The notes beneath the pieces were generated by a model, which was given only the letters and a program-made list of their open reading frames with translations, was not told the origin of the DNA and made no database searches. A DNA stretch of 64,000 bases from Flavobacteriales bacterium (GTDB lineage Bacteria; Bacteroidota; Bacteroidia; Flavobacteriales_E; Vicingaceae): contig NVUQ01000005.1 of the NCBI GenBank assembly GCA_002401955.1, forward strand, positions 36,342-100,341. The letters run 5' to 3'. Positions 26,376 to 36,300 of the stretch are shown one piece after another (the first letter of the stretch is position 1; each line of letters starts with the position of its first letter). The position numbers and the translations under genes are program-made.

Positions 26376-27972
26376 ATTCTTCAACCATTTCGGTTTTAAA
26401 TTCAGAAGTAGTATGAAAAGTTATTTCAGGATAATCGTTTTCTGCACTTTGTAATAAAAATTTTGTTTGAGCTAAAAACACATAGTTATTATCTTTATCC
26501 TTTGCAATGTTTTGTGCTTTACGCCTAACAAATTCTTCCATTTTCCCTTCGTTATCAGTTGTCATCCAGCACGCTTTGTGTAAGTTTTTAGCTTCAAAAG
26601 CAGCAGAAGCACCATATTCATGTTCTAAACGATACTGAATTACTTCAAACTGTAATTCTCCAACCGTACCTACAATTTTACGATTACCAGGTTGTTGAAT
26701 AAACAATTGAGCAACCCCCTCATCGGTTAATTGCTGAATCCCTTTTTCTAATTGCTTGGTTTTCATAGGATCTCTATTCACCAATTCTTTAAATATTTCA
26801 GGAGAAAAGCTAGGTATTCCTTGAAACTCCATTTTTTCACCTTCCGTTAAAGTATCTCCAATTTTAAAGTTTCCAGTATCGTACAAACCAATTACATCAC
26901 CAGGGAAAGCTTCTTCAATAACGCTTTTATCTTGAGCCATAAAGCTGGTAGGATTACTAAAACGCATTTTTTTATCGATTCTAACATGCTGATAAAACTT
27001 GTTTCTTTCAAACTTACCAGAGCAAATTCTTAAAAAAGCAATACGATCTCTATGTTTAGGGTCTAAGTTGGCATGTATTTTAAAAATAAAACCACTAAAT
27101 TTAGTATCTGTAGGGTGAATAACTTTAAGATTTGTTTCCCTGCTTCTAGGAAAAGGGGCAATCTTAACGAAAGTGTCTAACAACTCTTGAACCCCAAAAT
27201 TATTTAATGCACTTCCAAAAAATACAGGAGCTAATTCTCCGGCATTATAAGCTTCTACACTAAACTTATCATAAACACCTTCAATTAACTCTACATTCTC
27301 TCTTAATTCAACTGCAGCATCACCAATTTGCTCATCAAGAATAGGGTCATTAATATCTTTAATGGAAACAATGTCACTTTCCATTTTAGTTTTGTTGCTA
27401 TCAAATAAGTTTAAATGATTCTCAAACATATTGTAAACCCCTTGAAAAGTACTTCCAATTCCAATAGGCCAACTTAGGGGTCTAACTTTAATTCCTAAGT
27501 TAGATTCTATTTCATCCAATAAATCAAAAGAATCTTGACCTTCACGGTCCATTTTATTAATAAAAACAATAACAGGAGTCTTTCGCATTCTACATACCTC
27601 CATCAATTTTTTTGTTTGAGCCTCAACACCATTGGCACAATCAATTACCAAAATAACACTATCTACAGCAGTAAGTGTTCTGTAGGTGTCTTCAGCAAAA
27701 TCCTTGTGTCCAGGAGTATCCAAAATGTTAATTTTAACATCTTTATAATTAAAAGCCATTACAGACGTAGCAACAGAAATTCCTCTCTGCTTTTCTATTT
27801 CCATAAAATCGGAAGTAGCTGTTTTCTTAATCTTATTCGATTTTACTGCTCCAGCAGATTGTATTGCTCCACCAAATAACAGTAGCTTTTCAGTTAAAGT
27901 AGTTTTACCCGCATCGGGATGACTAATAATTCCGAATGTTCTTCTCTTGCTTATTTCTTGCTCTAAACTCAT
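26374..27972 (-). CDS. prfC: Peptide chain release factor 3
   Basis: The 532-residue GTPase has the RF3 layout: P-loop [14 protein letters not shown] (17-30), switch region [21 protein letters not shown], and C-terminal domains II and III ending in [18 protein letters not shown], characteristic of RF3. RF3 recycles RF1/RF2 from the ribosome after termination. A TAAATTTG box (27987-27980 on the minus strand) lies 7 bp before the ATG and matches the -7 element, so the leader may be very short. Confidence 0.96.
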   Translation of the reverse strand: MSLEQEISKRRTFGIISHPDAGKTTLTEKLLLFGGAIQSAGAVKSNKIKKTATSDFMEIEKQRGISVATSVMAFNYKDVKINILDTPGHKDFAEDTYRTLTAVDSVILVIDCANGVEAQTKKLMEVCRMRKTPVIVFINKMDREGQDSFDLLDEIESNLGIKVRPLSWPIGIGSTFQGVYNMFENHLNLFDSNKTKMESDIVSIKDINDPILDEQIGDAAVELRENVELIEGVYDKFSVEAYNAGELAPVFFGSALNNFGVQELLDTFVKIAPFPRSRETNLKVIHPTDTKFSGFIFKIHANLDPKHRDRIAFLRICSGKFERNKFYQHVRIDKKMRFSNPTSFMAQDKSVIEEAFPGDVIGLYDTGNFKIGDTLTEGEKMEFQGIPSFSPEIFKELVNRDPMKTKQLEKGIQQLTDEGVAQLFIQQPGNRKIVGTVGELQFEVIQYRLEHEYGASAAFEAKNLHKACWMTTDNEGKMEEFVRRKAQNIAKDKDNNYVFLAQTKFLLQSAENDYPEITFHTTSEFKTEMVEE

Positions 27973-28012
27973 AATGTTGCAAATTTACTTTTTAGTTTTG
28001 TTATATACTATA

Positions 28013-28052
28013 TAAAAAAAACCGCTAATCCCGAATTTTCGGGACTAGCGGT
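28013..28052 (-). terminator. Terminator of ssb
   Basis: ACCGCTAATCCCGAA (28021) and TTCGGGACTAGCGGT (28038) pair over 15 bp with one mismatch. The minus-strand copy is followed by a T7 run. Confidence 0.9.
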
Positions 28053-28075
28053 TTTTCAATAGGGCAGGATAGTTT

Positions 28076-28414
28076 TTACTGCTTATTTCCAAGCATCAAA
28101 ATTTCGTTTACTACAATTTCTGTGATGTAACGTTTGTTTCCATCTTTATCATCATAGCTGCGATTAGTTAACTTGCCTTCAATAGCAACTTCGTTCCCTT
28201 TTTGTAAATACTTTTCAATGATGTCGGCTGTTTTTCCCCAAGCAATTAAATTATGCCATTGAGTATCTTCTATTTTTTCGCCTTTAGCATTTTTGTATGA
28301 TTCGTTTGTTGCGATAGAGAATTTCGCTAATTTTTTACCCGATTCTAATGTTTTAATTTCTGGGTTCATTCCTAAGTTTCCGATTAACTGTACTTTGTTT
28401 CTTAAATTGTTCAT
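28076..28414 (-). CDS. ssb: Short single-stranded DNA-binding protein
   Basis: The 112-residue protein is one OB-fold domain of the SSB family (LRNKVQLIGNLGMNPE at the start, FSIATNE, DTQWHNLIAWGK, EGKLTNRSYDDKDG). It stops right after the OB fold at MLGNKQ, so the usual flexible linker and acidic tail ending in DDIPF are absent. It may be a secondary SSB, as many Bacteroidota carry more than one. The divergent neighbour at 28594 shares the intergenic region with the 10-bp repeats. Confidence 0.9.
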   Translation of the reverse strand: MNNLRNKVQLIGNLGMNPEIKTLESGKKLAKFSIATNESYKNAKGEKIEDTQWHNLIAWGKTADIIEKYLQKGNEVAIEGKLTNRSYDDKDGNKRYITEIVVNEILMLGNKQ

Positions 28415-28520
28415 AATGTATTGGTTTAAATAATTTATTAGTAAACCTGATTCGTTCAGATTTGATGAGGCAAAGTAAGAGAGGGTAGGAGTTTTTAGTC
28501 GGTTCTTAAATGTTTGTTTT

Positions 28521-28572
28521 CGTTTATAGTCGTTTGTAAACGTTTGTAGTCGTTTGTAAACGTTTGTAAACG
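28521..28572. repeat. Five 10-bp iterons between ssb and the zinc-ribbon gene
   Basis: CGTTTGTAAA-type decamers (CGTTTATAGT, CGTTTGTAAA, CGTTTGTAGT, CGTTTGTAAA, CGTTTGTAAA) follow each other without gaps and end in CG. The 10-bp period puts all on one helix face. They end 10 bp before the likely -7 box of the gene at 28594, so they could be operators. Confidence 0.85.
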
Positions 28573-28581
28573 AATAATTAG

Positions 28582-28589
28582 TATATTTG
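28582..28589 (+). promoter_or_regulatory. -7 box of the zinc-ribbon gene, probable leaderless start
   Basis: TATATTTG matches the Bacteroidota -7 consensus TAnnTTTG and ends 4 bp before the ATG at 28594, so the mRNA should begin at or next to the start codon. A TTTG inside the last iteron (28563) is a weakly spaced -33 candidate. Confidence 0.5.
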
Positions 28590-28593
28590 TATT

Positions 28594-28944
28594 ATGGTAA
28601 AACCAACATGTTTAGAATGCTCAGAATCTTTTGCGGGAAGAGTAGATAAGAAGTTTTGTTCTGATTATTGTAGAAACGTTTACAACAATAAAATAAACAA
28701 AGACGGTAAAAAATTAATCAGGAATGTAAATAACCGTTTACGAAAAAATTGGAGAATTTTAGAAGAATTAAATCCAAAAGGAAAAGGGACTGTGAGTAAG
28801 AAAAAATTATACATGAAAGGTTTTGACTTTAATTATATTACCGAAATTTACACTACAAAAGCTGGTAAAATATATTATTTCTGTTATGATCAGGGTTATT
28901 CTGATTTGGAGAAGGAATTATATATGTTAGTAAAGAAGGATTAA
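28594..28944 (+). CDS. Small zinc-ribbon protein of unknown function
   Basis: The 116-residue protein has an N-terminal zinc-binding motif Cys6-x2-Cys9-x12-Cys22-x3-Cys26 (TCLECSESFAGR, KKFCSDYCRN), then a basic helix (KKLIRNVNNRLRKNWRILEEL) and a mixed C-terminal part. The zinc ribbon and basic helix suggest nucleic-acid binding. It is divergent from ssb across a 10-bp iteron array. Its own coding sequence contains further AAACGTTTAC-like sequences near 28675 and 28731, which may extend the operator. I do not know a function. Confidence 0.78.
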   Translation: MVKPTCLECSESFAGRVDKKFCSDYCRNVYNNKINKDGKKLIRNVNNRLRKNWRILEELNPKGKGTVSKKKLYMKGFDFNYITEIYTTKAGKIYYFCYDQGYSDLEKELYMLVKKD

Positions 28945-29016
28945 ATAACAAAATATTGTTTACAACATTCCTTGTTTATTGTAACAATAAGGCGGTTTTC
29001 TCGTTTTCTTTGATAT

Positions 29017-29985
29017 ATGAATATAGTAAAACACATAAGTCTCATTTTTTCTTTAATAGTTACATCAATCCTTGTAGCTCAACCTTTGTTAAATGAAGAA
29101 ACTAGAGTAGTTGAAGTTACAGGATTGCATGATTCTTTAAATTACCAGTTTGTAGAAAACAAGCAATTGTATAAACAGGGTTGGGACAAATTAATTCAAC
29201 CTAATTTTTGGAGAATATTAATGACAATGGGGAATGATTCTGCCCTTATTAATATCGGGAGTACACGTCAAATTATTAGAAGAGTAGCAGTAAAAGATTG
29301 GAACAAGATGTCTGATGTACGAAAAGATGCTATTAGAGACAGTATAAAAAAACATTATGGATTGCCGGAAGAAGAACATATTTACATGACTTCAGGTAAA
29401 AAAGCTTTTTATGATTTTGAAAAAGTGATGCCAAGTATCGGTAGAGGAATTCAAATTTTCAATCAAAATCATGTAGATCCATTCTATGCCCAAGCTATTT
29501 TGTTAATAGAAAGTCCAAATAAGATGCAAAAATCTCCTGTAGGAGCTTATGGATCGTTTCAAATAATGAGAAAAGTAGCGATTAACTTGGGTTTAAAAGT
29601 AAATAAATATCAAGACGAGCGAAAAGATTTTGATAAATCTGCTTGGGCATCAGCTAAACTAATTAGAACCGTTTGTATACCTGAAACGAATAGAATTTTA
29701 GCTAAAAAAGGAATTGTTTTTAACCCAAACGATTTGTGGTATAAGTTGTTGGTTTTACACACTTATCATGCAGGAGCAGGAAATGTTAGAAATGCTATTA
29801 ATTTTATTAATCCTATAATGGGTAATATGGAACTTATAAAAACATTGTGGCAAACAGAGGTGGGTAGTTTTAGAAATGCCTCTCAAAATTATTCTCAATT
29901 GGCTTTAGCTTCCTTAATAGAATTGGATAATATTATTAATAAAAAGTGTAAATCAATCTATTATTGTCCGCAATATGAAATCTAA
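29017..29985 (+). CDS. Lytic transglycosylase (SLT domain)
   Basis: The 322-residue protein has a signal peptide (about 1-21) and an SLT/GH23 domain in the second half. The catalytic Glu is in LLIESPNK (about 166-173) and is followed by SPVGAYGSFQIM and the substrate-site HTYHAGAGNVRNAI. It should cleave the MurNAc-GlcNAc bond of peptidoglycan to 1,6-anhydro ends in the periplasm. The ~130-residue N-terminal region before the SLT core is family-specific and not recognised. Confidence 0.85.
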   Translation: MNIVKHISLIFSLIVTSILVAQPLLNEETRVVEVTGLHDSLNYQFVENKQLYKQGWDKLIQPNFWRILMTMGNDSALINIGSTRQIIRRVAVKDWNKMSDVRKDAIRDSIKKHYGLPEEEHIYMTSGKKAFYDFEKVMPSIGRGIQIFNQNHVDPFYAQAILLIESPNKMQKSPVGAYGSFQIMRKVAINLGLKVNKYQDERKDFDKSAWASAKLIRTVCIPETNRILAKKGIVFNPNDLWYKLLVLHTYHAGAGNVRNAINFINPIMGNMELIKTLWQTEVGSFRNASQNYSQLALASLIELDNIINKKCKSIYYCPQYEI

Positions 29986-30070
29986 TCTTAAAATAAGTTT
30001 AATAAATATAAGCGATATTAAACTTTTTACTACTTTTAATTTTCTAAAAGTTACTTACTAAATTTCTTTT

Positions 30071-31621
30071 ATGGAAAAGTACGATTTATGTGTTATTGGA
30101 GGAGGGCCTGCAGGATATGCTGCAGCAATGAGAGCGATTGACTTCGATAAAAAAGTTCTCTTAATTGAAAAAACAAAATTAGGAGGAGCTGGAATTTATA
30201 ACGGTGCTCTTTCATCAAAAACTATGTGGGAGCTTTCTACAAGATATAGAAAGGTAAAAGAAGACTTAGGAGAGAAAGCTGCAGGATTGGAGATTTCTTA
30301 TGATGAAGTTAAAAACTCGATAGAAGAAGCCATTTTTGATCGTAAGTTTCAATTAACAAGTCACTTAAGGATAATACATGCCGAAACAAATTTAATTACT
30401 TACGAAAAAGGTGTAGCCAGTTTTATTTCTGATAAGGAGATAAAAATTAACAAACTTGGAGGTAAAGAAAAAATTATTTATGCAGAACATACAATTATAG
30501 CTACCGGAAGTACACCTAGAAAACTACCAGATGTAGAGGTGGATGAGGAAATTATTATGACAAGTGATGGCATCTCTAATTTAGATGATTTCCCTAAAAG
30601 CATGGTAATTGTTGGGGCAGGAGTAATAGGTTGTGAGTTTGCTACCATATTTGCCAATTTTGGGAAAACGAAGGTTTACTTAATAGATAGAGCCGAACGT
30701 ATTTTACCATTTGAGGATAAAGATATTTCTGATCTTATCTCTAAAAATATGGAGAGACAAGGCGTTGTGATACATCGTAAATCACAACTAAAGAGAATTG
30801 AGGTAAAGAACGGGATGGTGGAGTATGAAATAGAGAATGAAGGAGGTGAAATAGAAATTATTGAGGTAGAAAAAGCATTATTATCAATAGGTAGAACCCC
30901 TAATATTAGTCCGCTAAAAATTGAAAATGCAGGGATTAAAATGAGTAAAAGAGGAGTGCATATTGGTGATGAAGATACTAAAACCAACATACCCCATATT
31001 TTTGCAGTTGGAGATATTTCAGGAAGGCTTCCTTTAGTTAATGTTGGAGAAAGAGAAGCAAGACATGCTGTGGTTATGATGTTTGCAGATTTCCCTGTAA
31101 AGAAGATTAATTATGAAAATGTTTCAACTATTATGTTTTTAGACCCAGTGGTGGCTTCTGTAGGGTATAATGAACAAACCTTACAAGAAAAAAACATTCC
31201 ATATCGTTTGGCAAGGGTTGATTATTCTACAATAGCAAGAGCAATATCTATGGGGAAGCCAGAAGGTTTCTTTAAACTTATTGTATCTGATGATGCTGAT
31301 ATGAAAGTACTAGGAATGAGAGCCGCAGGGGTTCACGCTTCTTCGGCTATTCAAACCATTGCGTTGCTAATATATATGGATAAAGGGATTGATGAATTAG
31401 CACATATGATTCATCCGCACCCATCAATTGTAGAGGGAGTGCAAGAAGCAGCTAGAATGTTGCTAGGTAAATCTATCTATAAATCTGCAGTGTTTAGAGA
31501 TAAACTAAAATGCTATAAATTTAGAGATGGTGTTGAAACACCACTCAATACAATAGATGATGAAAAGCTAATTAAGTTTGAAGATGTTGCAAAACACTTC
31601 CATAAAGACCAAGAAGATTAA
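30071..31621 (+). CDS. FAD/NAD-binding pyridine nucleotide-disulfide-like oxidoreductase lacking the disulfide
   Basis: The 516-residue protein has the dihydrolipoamide-dehydrogenase fold: FAD motif GGGPAGYAA (10-18), NAD motif VGAGVIGCEFATIFANFG (near 180) and an FAD-contact motif AVGDISG. The C-terminal dimerisation motif HPHPSIVE keeps the His/Glu pair. At 38-50, where the family has GGTCLNVGCIPSK with two redox cysteines, it reads GGAGIYNGALSSK, so no redox disulfide can form. A transhydrogenase-like or quinone/NADH role is more likely than lipoamide reduction. A two-sided hairpin ends the gene. Confidence 0.85.
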   Translation: MEKYDLCVIGGGPAGYAAAMRAIDFDKKVLLIEKTKLGGAGIYNGALSSKTMWELSTRYRKVKEDLGEKAAGLEISYDEVKNSIEEAIFDRKFQLTSHLRIIHAETNLITYEKGVASFISDKEIKINKLGGKEKIIYAEHTIIATGSTPRKLPDVEVDEEIIMTSDGISNLDDFPKSMVIVGAGVIGCEFATIFANFGKTKVYLIDRAERILPFEDKDISDLISKNMERQGVVIHRKSQLKRIEVKNGMVEYEIENEGGEIEIIEVEKALLSIGRTPNISPLKIENAGIKMSKRGVHIGDEDTKTNIPHIFAVGDISGRLPLVNVGEREARHAVVMMFADFPVKKINYENVSTIMFLDPVVASVGYNEQTLQEKNIPYRLARVDYSTIARAISMGKPEGFFKLIVSDDADMKVLGMRAAGVHASSAIQTIALLIYMDKGIDELAHMIHPHPSIVEGVQEAARMLLGKSIYKSAVFRDKLKCYKFRDGVETPLNTIDDEKLIKFEDVAKHFHKDQED

Positions 31622-31641
31622 AAGATAATTTTAATCTTCTT
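31611..31641. terminator. Bidirectional terminator overlapping two stop codons
   Basis: AAGAAGATTAAAA and TTTTAATCTTCTT form a perfect 13-bp stem with a 5-base loop between the convergent genes at 31621 and 31640. The stop codons of both lie in the stem. Confidence 0.75.
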
Positions 31642-32302
31642 ATAGCTCTTTGTTCAAACCTTTAAGAATAGAAAAAGCCCTGTCAACACTTTCATCGTCT
31701 ACTATAATTGTAAATTCATGCATAGTAGAAATTAAATCTGAAATATTAATTCCTTCCCATGCTATTTTTTTAAGAATAAAGTAATAGATACCTGAAACAT
31801 CAGCATTTTCACTAGGTAATTTTATTGTGATAGAAGAAAGCCCACTAGTTTCTTGTACAAGTGTTTCTGATTTAAATAGAACATCAACATCATTATGCTC
31901 AGAGTCACTTAAAATAATACTAGTTTCATAAACTCCTTGAGAAAAAGCAAAAAAAGTATCTTTTTTTCCTTTTAATTTTTTTAATAATTCAGTTTGTCTG
32001 TCAATAATTGTATCAGAATTGGCAAATGTAAAATAGGTGATTTTTGATCTAACAGTAATATCGCCAAGCTTATTGATTACTTTTTTAACTTTGATTTTTA
32101 AGTTAGGATCAAATTTAGGTGAAAGTCTTTTTAAAGCCATAACAATAGCTCCAATTTGCACATCTTTATTCAGCTCTTCATCAATCTCTGGCTTTATTTG
32201 TCTTGATAAAGAAGAAAGGTTAATTATGCCTTCAGCTAAGGCTTCTTCTAAAAAAGGAGATTTTTTTATAATCTCTTCTACTATTACGTGAGTTGCTTTC
32301 AT
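31640..32302 (-). CDS. ACT-like domain protein, function unknown
   Basis: The 220-residue cytoplasmic protein starts with a helical segment (VEEIIKKSPFLEEALAEGIIN), which may be helix-turn-helix-like. The C-terminal part (about 150-218) looks like an ACT domain (ISSIT..KLP.., GIYYFILKKIAWEGINISDLISTMHEFTIIVDDES). ACT domains bind small ligands, often amino acids, and regulate. I could not assign a pathway. It is divergent from prmA. Confidence 0.65.
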   Translation of the reverse strand: MKATHVIVEEIIKKSPFLEEALAEGIINLSSLSRQIKPEIDEELNKDVQIGAIVMALKRLSPKFDPNLKIKVKKVINKLGDITVRSKITYFTFANSDTIIDRQTELLKKLKGKKDTFFAFSQGVYETSIILSDSEHNDVDVLFKSETLVQETSGLSSITIKLPSENADVSGIYYFILKKIAWEGINISDLISTMHEFTIIVDDESVDRAFSILKGLNKEL

Positions 32303-32470
32303 CTATAAAATTTAACAAATTATGGTCAAATATAATATATATATTTTGTTTTTGTTAAAAATTTAACAAAATTGAAAGATTTATATAGTTGAAAAAAAAT
32401 AAAAATGTTAAATGATTAATTAGTTCTTAATCATTTTTTTTCGTTTTTTTATGACGAATTCAAAGATCAA

Positions 32471-33304
32471 ATGGAGTATATAGAATTTAAGGCAAATATA
32501 TTACCTATAGAAATAGGAAGAGACGTATTGATAGCGGAGTTGTCTGAGCTTGGCTTTGAAAGTTTTGTTGAGACAAATGAAGGAATCGAAGCTTATATTC
32601 AATCAGAAGAATTTGAAGAGTCGGCTATCCAGTCCTTAAAAATTCTAACTAATCCAATGTTTCAAGTTAATTATTCAATTAAGAAGATAGCAGATCAAAA
32701 TTGGAATGCGGAATGGGAGAAAAACTTCAATCCAATTTATGTAGAAAATAGATGTAGCATTAGAGCTCCTTTTCATGAGAAAATAGCGGGCATAGAGTAT
32801 GATATTATAATTGATCCAAAAATGTCGTTTGGCACAGGGCATCATGAGACCACCTATTTAATGATAAAAAGATTGTTAGATATGGAGTTGAAAAACAAAA
32901 AAGTACTAGATATGGGCTGTGGAACAGGTGTGTTGGCAATTTTAGCTCAAATGAAAAAAGCCAGATATGTAAAGGCCATTGATGTTGATGAATGGGCTTA
33001 CAATAATACCTTAGAAAATATTAGGAATAATAATTGCGAACAAATTGAAGTTAAAATGGGAGGAGCAGAAAAAATAGAAGAAAATAATTTTGATGTTGTT
33101 ATTGCTAATATAAATAGAAACATTTTGTTAAATGATATGAAGCGTTATGTTTCATCAATGATTGAAGGAGGAGAATTGTTACTTAGCGGTTTTTTTAGCT
33201 CAGATAAAGAAATACTATTAGTAGAGACTTCTAAATTAGGTTTAGAATTGCTTTATAGTGACAGTAAGAATGATTGGACCATGTTACATTTAATAAAAAG
33301 ATGA
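32471..33304 (+). CDS. prmA: Ribosomal protein L11 methyltransferase
   Basis: The 277-residue protein has an N-terminal substrate-recognition domain and a SAM-dependent Rossmann methyltransferase domain. Motifs are DPKMSFGTGHHETT (118-131), VLDMGCGTGVLAIL (143-156), IDVDEWA and VIANINRN, all characteristic of PrmA. It trimethylates ribosomal protein L11. Its TGA stop overlaps the next gene's ATG (ATGA), so translation is probably coupled. Confidence 0.94.
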   Translation: MEYIEFKANILPIEIGRDVLIAELSELGFESFVETNEGIEAYIQSEEFEESAIQSLKILTNPMFQVNYSIKKIADQNWNAEWEKNFNPIYVENRCSIRAPFHEKIAGIEYDIIIDPKMSFGTGHHETTYLMIKRLLDMELKNKKVLDMGCGTGVLAILAQMKKARYVKAIDVDEWAYNNTLENIRNNNCEQIEVKMGGAEKIEENNFDVVIANINRNILLNDMKRYVSSMIEGGELLLSGFFSSDKEILLVETSKLGLELLYSDSKNDWTMLHLIKR

Positions 33305-36300
33305 TTAAATTTTATAAGTATATAATTGTTGTAATTTGTTTTTTAACAACTCTTTCGAGTTATTCTCAAACCAAGATAAAACATTTCTCATCTGACTCCT
33401 CTATGTTTTTCCAAGAAATGGAAGAGTTTTTAACCTATTCTAGAAAACAGGATGGCGAATTAGTTATGGATCAATTTTCTTGGATATGGTTCGATGGAAA
33501 GTTTTCTGATAAACAGCGAGAAGGGGTTTATAAGGTCTGTAATTTAATGCTGAAGAAAAGAAAGAAAGCTTTTCCTGATTTTAAGAATTATTTATTTTCC
33601 GTATCACAATTTGTAAATAGTGAACATCAAACTGAAGAAAGTTTTGCAAGTTGGCAAAAGATATTGGTTAAATTAATTAATGGAAAAAGTAAAAAACGAT
33701 TTACAGATTATCTTAAATCATGTAATAGCCTGTTTAGCGAAAACCTTTTGTATAAATCAGCTTCAAATTCATGGGCTGCTAATAATAGTAATTACACATT
33801 TGGTTATGATAGCTTACCTACCATAGAGTTTGAAGCGTTAACACTAACGTGTTATTCAAAAGGAGACAGTTCTGTTATTTATAATACGAAAGGAATTTAC
33901 TACCCAACAGAATCAAAATGGGTTGGAGTTGGTGGTAAAGTTACATGGGAAAGAGCTGGCTTTCCAGCAGATTCGGTTTATGCCGATATTAATGAATATA
34001 CTATAAGTACCAAATCACCAAGGTATATTATTAAAAATGTAACTTTTTATGATTATTATTATTTTGAAAATGCTCATCAAGGAGTTTTGGAAGAAAAAGT
34101 TTTGGCAAACGTTAAACCAGAAAAGGCGACTTATCCTCGGTTTAATTCTTATGATGCAACAATTCAAATATCAGATGTTGCAAAAGGGGTAGATTATATA
34201 GGTGGATTTTCGTTAAATGGTAGGAAAGTGATAGGAAGAGGATCTAAAAACCAAGATGCATATTTACTTTTTTATAGAGATGATTTTCCATTTTTAAAAA
34301 TGGCATCTAAAACCTTTGTTATTAAACCTGAACGAATTGTTGCCCAAATAGCTTCAGCAACTTTCTACATTAAATCAGACTCTATTTATCATCCTGGTGT
34401 TGCGTTTAAATTTTTTATAAAAGATAGAGCTGTATCATTAATTAGAGATAATAAAGGAATTAAAATTACTCCTTATTTTAACTCTTATCATCAAGTTGAT
34501 ATGGATTTTGAATCCCTAAATTGGAAAATTGATTCACCAATGATAGAGTTTAGAAATATGCAAGGAGGAACGAGAACACGTGCAACCTTTATTTCTTCCA
34601 ATTATTATAGAAAAAGAGACTATTTGAAGCTAATGGCAGGGCAGTCGAAACATCCACTTTATACTATCTTTAAATTAGCAAATAAGCTTGACACTAATTA
34701 TATAACCAATGATGATATGGCTAGTTTTACATTGTTATCTTATTCTAGTATAGAAACCATGCTTTTAGATTTGTCTAACAAGGGATTTATTAATTACAAT
34801 TATGATGCGAAATACTTTATTGTAAAACCCAAATTAACTGCTTGGGTTAAGGCAAGTGGAGGAAATGTAGATTATGATGTTATCGGGTTTTTATCTAACG
34901 TAAAAGGACAAAGTAATGCAACATTAAGCTTGTTAGATTATGATTTAAAAATAAGAGGTGTAAACAGTGTTAATGTTAGTGATTCTCAAGAGGTTATAAT
35001 TTATCCGTCACACAGAGAAATCACCTTAAAAAAGAATAGAGATTTTGATTTTAGCGGTGTAATTCAAGCTGGTAGATTTGATATAATGGGAAGTAATTTT
35101 TCGTTTAAATATGATGAGTTTAAAGTTGATATGCCCAATGTAGATTCATTAAGAATTTATGCAGAAACAGGAGGTATAGATAAGAATGGAGAACCAATAA
35201 TAAGACCCGTTAAAACAGTAGTTGAGAAAATATCAGGAGATTTACTAATAGATAAGCCAAATAATAAATCAGGAGTTAAACCTGCCGATGATTACCCAAT
35301 TTTAAATAGTTATAGAGATTCTTATGTTTTTTATGATAAGAAATCGATACAAGGAGGAGTTTACAAAAAAGATGATTTTTATTTCCATGTAGAGCCATTT
35401 ACTATTGATAGCTTAGATAACTTTGATAATGATCAGTTAAAATTTAAAGGAACAATGCTCTCTGCAGGAATTTTTCCTGATTTTGATGAGACATTAACTT
35501 TGCAGCCCGATCATTCTCTAGGTTTTGTTAGAGAGACACCAAAAGGAGGTTACCCAATGTATGGAGGAAAAGGAACATTTCATGATACTATTAGCTTAAG
35601 TAATGAAGGATTAAGAGGAAGAGGTAAATTAGAGTATATAGCTTCAACAACATACTCTAATGATTTTATTTATTTCCCAGATTCCATGAATGCAATTGCA
35701 CAAAACTTCAATGTGAAAGAAAACCCTGTTGAAGTTGAATTTCCACCTGTTGAGGGGGTAGATGTAATGACTCGTTGGTATCCATCCAAAGATGTTATGA
35801 TACACAAAGAGAGAAGTAAACCAATAGCAATGTATGATATGAAGTCGTATATGCATGGTCAAACAATGATAAGGCCTGATGGTTTATCTGGAGCTGGAAT
35901 ATTTGAGTTTGAAAAAGCAGAGTTAGAATCGAATCGAATCAAATTTAAGTTTAAAGATTTTCAATCAGATACAGCAGACTTTAGGCTGAAGGATGATGGG
36001 AATACAGATAAAGAAGCTTTAGCTTTCTCTACAGTTAATGTGAATGCCTATGTAACATTTGATGGGCGATATGGTCAATTTAGATCTAATGGAGGAGGGT
36101 CTTATATTAAATTTGATCCGATGCAATATATTTGTTACATGGAAGAGTTTAAATGGTTTATGGATAATGAAGATATTGAGCTTTCAGCCGGAGAGGGAAA
36201 AGAAACAGATGCCTCAGGAGTTAAGTTAGACGGAGCTCAATTTATATCCGTTCATCCAGAACAAGATTCGTTAAGTTTCTTTTCTTCAAAAGCAAAGTAT

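Noticed and set aside
28521..28572. Possible replication origin from iterons
   Set aside because: No dnaA gene, DnaA boxes, partition genes or AT-rich unwinding region is associated. An operator array is simpler.
33274..33300. Upstream start for the 1484-residue protein
   Set aside because: It would extend into prmA and precede the signal peptide with nine non-hydrophobic residues. The ATGA overlap start at 33301 fits better.
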